Made by a program: the position numbers and the translations under genes. The notes beneath the pieces are model-generated. The model searched no databases, had not been told where the DNA came from, and was given only the letters and a program-made list of their open reading frames with translations. From contig CAYGRM010000163.1 in the NCBI GenBank assembly GCA_964352225.1, forward strand, positions 1-14,126: a DNA stretch of 14,126 nt. Direction: 5' to 3'. Shown here in pieces: positions 1 through 5,213 of the stretch (position 1 is the first letter of the stretch; every line of letters begins with the position of its first letter). Source of the stretch: CAJQQY01 sp964352225 (GTDB lineage: Bacteria > Bacteroidota > Bacteroidia > Chitinophagales > Saprospiraceae).

Positions 1-63
1 ATAACTTAATAATCAATAACTCAATAACTTTTTATAAATGACCAAATGAATTCATTTAGAACC
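1..63 (-). mobile_element. MITE-like palindromic element, copy 1 (partial, cut by window start)
   Basis: The reverse complement of these 63 bases matches the first 63 bases of the element at 9785 with only two mismatches by eye, so this is the same repeat in inverted orientation. Its terminal bases (AGAACC on this strand) end at 63. The next 7 bases, TTAAATT at 64-70, would be the target duplication if the pattern of the complete copies holds; the partner lies outside the window. It carries the 14-bp perfect palindrome AAATGAATTCATTT (45-58). The element ends only 14 bp before the start codon of the lactonase gene, so that gene's promoter must lie within or beyond the element. Confidence 0.85.
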
Positions 64-77
64 TTAAATTAAAATTT

Positions 78-1133
78 ATGAAAAGTTTATTGAAAGTAGT
101 TTTGGGACTTCTGTTGGTTTTAGCTTTGGTTGTTTTATATATATTTTATACCACAGGGTTTTTTCGAGAAATAAACCATGAATTTGCTGGTCAGATTATG
201 ATGAAAGTTCCCATTCCTGGGGCAGAGGATATGCAGGTGAGCAGAGAGGATCATTTTATGATCATTTCTTCTGATGATCGAGCAGGGCGTAGGGATCAAC
301 AACCTGAGCAAGGTGGATTATATTTTTTAGATTTAAAAAATCCTATGTCAACTCCTCAATTACTGACAAATAGGGAAAACGCTTCCACGCCTTTTTATCC
401 TCATGGTATTTCTATGATTAAAATTGATTCGGCTAAATATAAAATTTATGCCGTTAATCATCCTGATGAAGAAGTGCACTTGCTGGAGAGTTTTATTTTG
501 GAAAATGGACAATTGACTGCGGATAAAATATATGTGGATGATTTAATTTTTAGTCCAAATGATATTGTTGCTATTGATCAAGAACGATTTTATTTTTCCA
601 ATGATCATGGTTATGCTTCCGGTTTTAAAAAACTGGCTGAGGACTATTTAGGACTCAAAGCATCGAATGTAATTTATTTTGATGGTGAGAATTTTAGAGA
701 AGTTGCTTCTGGAATTGCTTACGCAAATGGCATTAATTACGACCCCGTAAGAGCATTGTTATTTTTGGCTTCTCCAAGAGATTTTTTAGTAAAAGTTTAT
801 CACGCAGAGTCGAATGGTGACTTAACTTTTATCGAAGATATTCCTTGCGGAACTGGGGTTGATAATATTGAATTTGGAGAGGATGGAAAACTTTGGATTG
901 GTTGTCATCCTAACTTGATTCATTTTGGAGAATATGCAAAAGGGAAGAAAGAAACTTCTCCCTCCGAAATTATTACTATCGATTATCGAGGAAAAGGTGA
1001 TTATTCTATTGAAAAAATTTACGAAGATGATGGAGGAAATATGTCTGGTTCAACGGTAGCTCCAACTTATCAAGATTTGATCTTTGTGGGGAATGTGATG
1101 GATGAGCATTTTTTGATATTGAAGCGTGGATAA
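78..1133 (+). CDS. Membrane-anchored paraoxonase/arylesterase-like lactonase (PON family, six-bladed propeller)
   Basis: This is a 351-residue protein closely resembling animal serum paraoxonases, calcium-dependent hydrolases of lactones and aryl esters. Residues 5-24 form one hydrophobic segment, so the enzyme is probably anchored facing the periplasm; PON1 likewise keeps its signal peptide. By motif comparison with PON1, the calcium ligands are all present: E50-D51 (GAEDM), N161 (SPNDIVA), N217 (YANGIN) and D262-N263 (VDNIE). The catalytic histidines are present as H109 (YPHGIS) and H128 (NHPD), and D176-H177 (SNDH) match PON1 D183-H184. C276 in GCHPN matches the free PON1 cysteine, while the N-terminal cysteine of the PON1 disulfide is absent. 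The family assignment is strong. The natural substrate is not visible; it could be a lactone, including acyl-homoserine lactones, but that is inference. The gene stands alone between two repeat elements. Confidence 0.9.
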   Translation: MKSLLKVVLGLLLVLALVVLYIFYTTGFFREINHEFAGQIMMKVPIPGAEDMQVSREDHFMIISSDDRAGRRDQQPEQGGLYFLDLKNPMSTPQLLTNRENASTPFYPHGISMIKIDSAKYKIYAVNHPDEEVHLLESFILENGQLTADKIYVDDLIFSPNDIVAIDQERFYFSNDHGYASGFKKLAEDYLGLKASNVIYFDGENFREVASGIAYANGINYDPVRALLFLASPRDFLVKVYHAESNGDLTFIEDIPCGTGVDNIEFGEDGKLWIGCHPNLIHFGEYAKGKKETSPSEIITIDYRGKGDYSIEKIYEDDGGNMSGSTVAPTYQDLIFVGNVMDEHFLILKRG

Positions 1134-1141
1134 AAACTTTG

Positions 1142-1287
1142 GGTTCTAGATGATTTCATTTGGTCATTTATTGATAGTTATTCAGTTAATGGTTATTGGT
1201 TATTTTCAAAATGTTACTTCTATAAATTGTGCGATTAATAACTCATTAATCAATAACTTAATAACCAAATGAAATCATCTAGAATCC
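1142..1287 (+). mobile_element. MITE-like palindromic element, copy 2 (complete, 146 bp, 7-bp TSD)
   Basis: The ends are inverted repeats: the left end reads GGTTCTAGATGATTTCATTT and the right end, reversed, reads GGATTCTAGATGATTTCAT, with more than 20 identical paired bases. The flanks carry an exact 7-bp direct repeat, AACTTTG, at 1135-1141 and 1288-1294; the bases beyond it differ, so the duplication is exactly 7 bp. No ORF fits inside. The inner parts are rich in AATAACT-like repeats. The element fills most of the gap between the lactonase gene and the convergent ppk2 pair. As RNA it could fold into a long hairpin and might stop transcription from either side, but this is inference. Confidence 0.9.
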
Positions 1288-1336
1288 AACTTTGCAAGAT
1301 ATTAAATACCTTTCAAAGCTTTCTAATATCTATTTT

Positions 1337-2110
1337 CTACTTATAAGGTATAGAGGTAAGAATATGCGAAATGGCACTTAACCTTGCTTTGAATTTTTGG
1401 TTGGCATTGATAATTGTCCAAGGTGCATGTTCTGAATTAGTTTCTTTAAACATGTCATTTTTATAATTAGTGTATTCATCCCATAATGCTTGAGCTCTTT
1501 CATCCAATTCTGTCATTTTCCAATGTTTCAAAGGATTATTTTTTATTTCCTTAAACCGTTTTGCTTGAACAGATTTAGTTATAGAAAAATAAAATTTAAT
1601 CAGATAAGTATCAGATTGAATAAGCATTTTTTCAAATTCATTTACCTGCGACATAAAAATTTTATACTCATCATTGGTACAAAAATTATTGACAGGTTCG
1701 ATAATTGCTCGATTGTACCAACTGCGATCAAAGAAAACGATTTCTCCAGGCTTTGGTAATTGATTAATGTACCGCTGAAAAAACCATTGTTTTCTTTCAT
1801 CCTCAGTCGGGATGTTGAGGGCAACAATTCTGAAATGTCGAGGATTGATATATTCAGTTATTCTTCTCAGCGCGCCACTTTTACCAGCAGCATCTCTACC
1901 TTCAAAAAGAATGACAACTTTCTTGTCGTTTTTGATTACCCAATTTTGGAGCTTAATCAAATCTTCTTGTTGTTTCCGAAGCTCCATGATATTTTTGGTT
2001 TCTTGCAATGCTTTAAAAACATTAGTTCGCCTATTTTTCAAAAGGGAATGCAAACCAATTTTAGTGTGAAGAAGTGCAATGTCTTCTTTTGATAATTTTT
2101 TTTCGCTCAT
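1337..2110 (-). CDS. ppk2: Polyphosphate kinase 2 family protein, class I-like (second of tandem pair)
   Basis: This 257-residue protein is a single-domain PPK2, a cytoplasmic P-loop kinase that moves phosphate between inorganic polyphosphate and nucleotides. The Walker A motif GRDAAGKSG spans residues 71-79. The Walker B/lid start FFDRSWYNRA begins at 126, with D128. The arginine-rich stretch and PTEDERKQWFFQRY (101-114) follow the class I pattern. It differs from its upstream neighbour at many positions that are usually constant in class I, such as IPTEDERKQWF where the neighbour has KPTEVERGQWY, so it is a diverged paralogue and not a recent duplicate. It starts 4 nt after the stop of that neighbour and is probably cotranscribed and translationally coupled with it. 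Whether it uses GDP, ADP or other acceptors cannot be read from the sequence. Confidence 0.9.
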   Translation of the reverse strand: MSEKKLSKEDIALLHTKIGLHSLLKNRRTNVFKALQETKNIMELRKQQEDLIKLQNWVIKNDKKVVILFEGRDAAGKSGALRRITEYINPRHFRIVALNIPTEDERKQWFFQRYINQLPKPGEIVFFDRSWYNRAIIEPVNNFCTNDEYKIFMSQVNEFEKMLIQSDTYLIKFYFSITKSVQAKRFKEIKNNPLKHWKMTELDERAQALWDEYTNYKNDMFKETNSEHAPWTIINANQKFKARLSAISHILTSIPYK

Positions 2111-2114
2111 TTTT

Positions 2115-2963
2115 TTAGATGTCTATTTGTACAACACTTCGGTGATAACGCATGATTACATTAGGGTCGGGGAGAAGTTCAATTTTAGATTTACCCTTTC
2201 CTTCATAATCGAATAGAGATAGTACATATCTCATGCTTTCCAATCTCGCCTCTTTTTTATCATTAGTTTTTACAATAATCCACGGACTAAAGTTGGTATG
2301 AGTTTTACTGAACATTTGTTCTTTGTAATAAGTATAATCATCCCACATTTGTTGACCTTTCATATCGACGGGGCTAAACTTCCAGCGCTTCAAGGGATTA
2401 CTCAGGCGGGCATCAAATCTTTTTTTCTGTTCTTCTTTAGAAATAGAAAACCAAAATTTAATAATGATCAAATTATCTTCATATAAGAGGTGTTCGAATT
2501 CAGGAACTTGAACAATAAATTTTTTGTATTGATCTTCTGTGCAAAAACCCATCACAGGTTCAACTACTGCTCGGTTGTACCAACTTCGATCAAAGAAAAC
2601 AATTTCTCCAGCATTTGGTAACACCTTAATATATCTCCTAAAATACCATTGTCCCCTTTCTACTTCTGTAGGTTTAGTAAGTGCTACTACTCTGTGTGAA
2701 CGTGGATTTAAATGTTCTTTGAAGCGTTTGATAGAACCGCCTTTTCCAGCAGCATCTCTTCCTTCAAAGATAACAGCAACTCTCATTTTTTTTTCCTGAA
2801 TCCAATTTTGAAGGGTAACAAATTCAGATTGAAGTAATGCTAATTCAGCTTCATATTTTATTTTTTTAAGTGTTTTGTCTATGGGGATTTTATTTTTGTT
2901 GGCAATGGCAATTAAGCCATTTCTAGATTTTGCATTTAATAATTGTTCTGGTTTAAAATTCAT
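2115..2963 (-). CDS. ppk2: Polyphosphate kinase 2, class I (first of tandem pair)
   Basis: This 282-residue protein carries the full class I PPK2 signature: FEGRDAAGKGG (Walker A at 68-76), NPRSHRVVAL, KPTEVERGQWYFRRY, FFDRSWYNRAVVEPVMGFCT (Walker B D125), KFWFSISKEEQKKRF and NPLKRWK. Class I enzymes phosphorylate nucleoside diphosphates with polyphosphate, or run the reverse reaction. The C-terminal tail after residue 255 (GKGKSKIELLPDPN...) extends past the paralogue. The reading frame is open to an upstream ATG at 3011, adding 16 mostly basic residues. I prefer the start at 2963 because a TAnnTTTG box lies at 2987-2994 on this strand, just upstream of this ATG and inside the longer version. 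The gene leads the pair with the downstream paralogue and is divergent from the MarR gene. Confidence 0.93.
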   Translation of the reverse strand: MNFKPEQLLNAKSRNGLIAIANKNKIPIDKTLKKIKYEAELALLQSEFVTLQNWIQEKKMRVAVIFEGRDAAGKGGSIKRFKEHLNPRSHRVVALTKPTEVERGQWYFRRYIKVLPNAGEIVFFDRSWYNRAVVEPVMGFCTEDQYKKFIVQVPEFEHLLYEDNLIIIKFWFSISKEEQKKRFDARLSNPLKRWKFSPVDMKGQQMWDDYTYYKEQMFSKTHTNFSPWIIVKTNDKKEARLESMRYVLSLFDYEGKGKSKIELLPDPNVIMRYHRSVVQIDI

Positions 2964-2986
2964 TTTGTTATAAGTTATTTTGATTT

Positions 2987-2994
2987 CAAATTTA
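2987..2994 (-). promoter_or_regulatory. Candidate -7 promoter box for the ppk2 pair
   Basis: Read on the minus strand this is TAAATTTG, matching the Bacteroidota -7 consensus TAnnTTTG, 23 bp upstream of the preferred ppk2 start. A TTTG occurs upstream, but with a 14-nt spacer instead of the usual 19-21, so the -33 element is not convincing. Confidence 0.35.
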
Positions 2995-3092
2995 TTACGT
3001 GACCTATTCAAAACAGTCTCTAAGATAATGATAATAATTTGTGGCTTAATTTAAAAGCCTCAAATATGAAAAAAAAATAGGGTTTCTTTTTA

Positions 3093-3104
3093 TGACAATT
3101 GTCA
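3093..3104. promoter_or_regulatory. Perfect 12-bp palindrome, candidate MarR operator
   Basis: TGACAATTGTCA is a perfect dyad in the divergent region between ppk2 and the MarR gene, about 60 bp upstream of the candidate marR -7 box. MarR-family operators are often palindromes of this size with ACAATTGT-like cores, and these regulators commonly bind their own upstream region. The site could serve autoregulation or control of the ppk2 pair. This rests on symmetry and position only. Confidence 0.4.
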
Positions 3105-3161
3105 CCTTCACGAAAAAAACATTATAAAATACTTTTATATAAAAAAAGTGAAATTTGTTTT

Positions 3162-3169
3162 TAATTTTG
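3162..3169 (+). promoter_or_regulatory. Candidate -7 promoter box for the MarR gene
   Basis: TAATTTTG matches the Bacteroidota -7 consensus TAnnTTTG exactly and lies 68 bp upstream of the chosen MarR start codon. No clear TTTG stands at the expected -33 distance, so the call is tentative. Confidence 0.4.
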
Positions 3170-3237
3170 CGCCGAATCATAAAAATTAGTTGCACTATAA
3201 ACCTTTTTTTAGGTTTGGCGTTACTGCTTACATTATT

Positions 3238-3690
3238 ATGATAGATAAATTTCTTAAAATAAATTTTCCGAAAGATTCATTGATGCCTCGGCTAGGTAAA
3301 ACTAGCAAGATGCTTAGGACGTTTATGAAAATTAATTTCGCCGATCAGGGATTTGATTTAACTCATGAACAGTTTATTTTGATTGCTCACCTTTATCATG
3401 AAGATGGAATCAAACAAAAGGATTTAGCTTTTATAACCGAGAGAAATAAAGGATCCTTGGCTAGAATAGTGAATACTGCAGAGAAAAAAAATTTAGTAGC
3501 TCGAATTCCTTCGACGGAAGATAAACGGGTTAATCGAATTTATTTGACCAAGCAGGGGAGATGTGTTTTCGAAAAACTCAAACCTGTTCTAGATGATTGT
3601 GAGGCGAAAGTAAAAGCAGGGTTAACTCCAGCTGAAATCAATACAATGATTTCTGTTTTGGAAAAAATTCAAAATAATATTTCAAAATAA
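3238..3690 (+). CDS. MarR-family winged-helix transcriptional regulator
   Basis: This is a 150-residue protein of typical MarR length. The central winged helix-turn-helix is visible: helix IKQKDLAFITE (58-68), recognition helix NKGSLARIVNTAEKKNLV (70-87), then the wing IPSTEDKRVNRIYLT with the family's DKR signature at 95-97. The flanking helices would form the dimer interface. The frame is open to a TTG at 3190, but the ATG at 3238 gives the usual family length and removes a phenylalanine-rich, non-conserved N-terminus. It sits upstream of, and in the same direction as, the adaptor-RND-TolC genes, with a 344-bp gap. Local control of that efflux system is likely by analogy with MarR-linked pumps, but not proven. 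The inducing ligand is unknown. Confidence 0.9.
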   Translation: MIDKFLKINFPKDSLMPRLGKTSKMLRTFMKINFADQGFDLTHEQFILIAHLYHEDGIKQKDLAFITERNKGSLARIVNTAEKKNLVARIPSTEDKRVNRIYLTKQGRCVFEKLKPVLDDCEAKVKAGLTPAEINTMISVLEKIQNNISK

Positions 3691-3692
3691 CA

Positions 3693-3712
3693 AAAGTTGC
3701 AAGTACAACTTT
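3693..3712. promoter_or_regulatory. 20-bp dyad after the MarR gene (operator or weak terminator)
   Basis: AAAGTTG at 3693-3699 pairs perfectly with CAACTTT at 3706-3712 around a 6-base spacer. It begins 3 bases after the MarR stop. No uridine run follows, so a rho-independent terminator is doubtful. Size and symmetry would also suit a dimeric regulator site ahead of the efflux genes. Confidence 0.35.
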
Positions 3713-3726
3713 AATCTAAAGAATTC

Positions 3727-3744
3727 CCCGATGCTTGCCTCGGG
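3727..3744. repeat. REP-like hairpin 1
   Basis: CCCGA (3727-3731) pairs with TCGGG (3740-3744) around the loop TGCTTGCC. It is preceded by AATTCC, as is the second hairpin at 3944, and both contain GCTTGC in or next to the loop. It lacks a following T-run, which argues against a simple terminator. It resembles short GC-rich intergenic palindromes scattered through Bacteroidota genomes. Confidence 0.45.
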
Positions 3745-3780
3745 TTTAAAGAACTAAAGAATAGCAATTAGGGAATAGTA

Positions 3781-3897
3781 TTTTAGACGCTGACTTTTTT
3801 ATGACTTTATGATGTTTTTTTTTGCCAGCAAAAAATGGTTGGAATAATGTTAAACATAAAAGGTCATAAAAAATTCATAAAAAGTCAGCGTCTAAAA
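3781..3897. repeat. Palindromic intergenic element with 23-24-nt inverted ends
   Basis: The left arm 3781-3804 (TTTTAGACGCTGAC, then a T-run and ATGA) is complementary to the right arm 3875-3897 (TCAT, A-run, GTCAGCGTCTAAAA) with a single extra T. A second internal match, TTTTTTATGAC (3795-3805) to GTCATAAAAAA (3863-3873), allows another register. It contains no ORF. I find no direct repeat at its edges, so recent transposition is not shown. It sits between the MarR gene and the efflux genes and may be a degenerate MITE or a strong RNA hairpin. Confidence 0.65.
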
Positions 3898-3943
3898 AAC
3901 AATCGGTAAGTGGTTATTTTCGTACTTAACTGAAATTTCAATT

Positions 3944-3964
3944 CCTCGTCAGCTTGCTGCGAGG
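3944..3964. repeat. REP-like hairpin 2
   Basis: CCTCG (3944-3948) pairs with CGAGG (3960-3964), a single T bulges out, and CAG (3950-3952) pairs with CTG (3957-3959) around loop CTTG. It shares the preceding AATTCC and the GCTTGC core with the hairpin at 3727 and has the same orientation, with the 117-nt palindrome between them. It ends about 70 bases before the adaptor start codon. Confidence 0.45.
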
Positions 3965-4034
3965 TAGTTTATTGACTTATAAATTCAATTTTTATTTACT
4001 GTTTTCATCATTATTATTTATTTAATTTTCAATC

Positions 4035-5144
4035 ATGAGACAAATCATCATTAGCGTAGTTGGGCTCTTAATCATTGCACTCGGTTTTTTTGGAATGCAA
4101 AAAATGGCTGCAACTAAAAAACCTGAACCTGAAAAAGAAGTTCGAGCAGTCCCAACTGTGTTTACCGAGAAAGTTAAAAATGGAAGTTCCCCAATAAGTG
4201 TCACGGCAAGTGGAAATCTTTCAGCACGCGATCGAATTGAGATTTTTTCAGAAGTGCAGGGGATTTTTGATTATAGTGCTAAGCAATTCAAACCAGGAAT
4301 AACCTTTAATCAAGGAGCCGTTTTATTGCGACTCAATAGTGATGAGTTTCGAGCAAATATGAGAGCTCAAAAAAGTAATCTGTACAATCAAATAGTTGCC
4401 TTGTTGCCAGATCTCAGATTTGATTATCCTGATTCTTTTCAAAAGTGGCAAGACTATGTCAATACTTTTGATGTTGAAAAAATGATCGAGCCTTTGCCTG
4501 AACCTGCTTCGGATAAAGAAAAATTATTTATTGCAGGTCGAAATATTACCTCAACGTGGTATAATATCAAAAACCTAGAAGAGCGTCTCACTAAATATAC
4601 CATCTACGCACCATTTAATGGAGTCCTCACTCAAGCAAGTATTGACAAAGGAGCATTGGTTCGAGCAGGACAAAAACTAGGAGAATTTATCAATCCAAAT
4701 ATTTATGAATTAGAGGTTGCCGTTAATTCCAGTTATGCAGATTTACTAAAAGTAGGTAACTCCGTATCGCTTAGTAATATCGAACGAACTAAAACTTGGA
4801 ACGGAACAGTTAATCGATTGAATAGTCTGATTGATCCAAATACGCAAACGATCCAAGCATTCATTCGGGTCAACGGGCAAGGATTGAGAGAAGGAATGTA
4901 TCTCGAAGCAGATTTGACGGCCAAAAATGAAGAGAATACATTTGAGGTATCTCGAAAATTATTAACTGATAATAATAAGCTGTTTATTCTAGAGGGAGGT
5001 CTTTTGAGGTTAAAAGAAATAGAACCTGTTCATTTTACTGAAAAAACAGTAGTAGTTCGAGGTCTTGAAGATGGGACTGAAATATTGGAAAGAAATCTTC
5101 CAGGAGCTTATGATGGAATGACTGTTAAGCAATTTCAAAATTAA
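4035..5144 (+). CDS. RND efflux periplasmic adaptor subunit (HlyD/AcrA family)
   Basis: This 369-residue membrane fusion protein would link the inner-membrane RND pump to the outer-membrane channel. Residues 3-20 are one hydrophobic segment without a lipobox cysteine, so it is probably held by an N-terminal anchor and not by lipid. The two halves of the lipoyl-like barrel-sandwich are visible at about 57-105 (ending in GAVLLRLNSDEF) and 186-222, including TIYAPFNGVLTQASIDKGALVRAGQ. Between them, about 105-185, is a hairpin insert containing a proline-rich stretch (LPDLRFDYPDSF, EPLPEPAS), unlike the regular coiled-coil heptads of AcrA. The beta-barrel and membrane-proximal parts follow to the end. 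It is the first gene of the adaptor-pump-channel series; the pump starts 69 nt downstream. Confidence 0.92.
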   Translation: MRQIIISVVGLLIIALGFFGMQKMAATKKPEPEKEVRAVPTVFTEKVKNGSSPISVTASGNLSARDRIEIFSEVQGIFDYSAKQFKPGITFNQGAVLLRLNSDEFRANMRAQKSNLYNQIVALLPDLRFDYPDSFQKWQDYVNTFDVEKMIEPLPEPASDKEKLFIAGRNITSTWYNIKNLEERLTKYTIYAPFNGVLTQASIDKGALVRAGQKLGEFINPNIYELEVAVNSSYADLLKVGNSVSLSNIERTKTWNGTVNRLNSLIDPNTQTIQAFIRVNGQGLREGMYLEADLTAKNEENTFEVSRKLLTDNNKLFILEGGLLRLKEIEPVHFTEKTVVVRGLEDGTEILERNLPGAYDGMTVKQFQN

Positions 5145-5213
5145 AACTGGGTTCTTAATCTTGCAAAGGCAAAGCATGCTATGTCTCTGCGAGAAATAAA
5201 TTTACAATCAAAT

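Noticed and set aside
1490..2799. Plus-strand open frames of 62-110 codons opposite the ppk2 genes
   Set aside because: The minus strand carries clear PPK2 motifs throughout; the plus-strand translations have no recognisable features.
2964..3011. 16-residue N-terminal extension of the upstream PPK2
   Set aside because: Basic and not like the family's N-terminus, and it overlaps a TAnnTTTG box placed well for the ATG at 2963. It cannot be excluded.
3190..3237. TTG-initiated 16-residue extension of the MarR protein
   Set aside because: It is rich in aromatic residues, starts close to the candidate promoter box, and the ATG at 3238 gives normal family length.
3781..3897. Target-site duplication around the 117-nt palindrome
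   Set aside because: The flanks (ending AATAGTA on the left and starting AACAATC on the right) share no convincing direct repeat.
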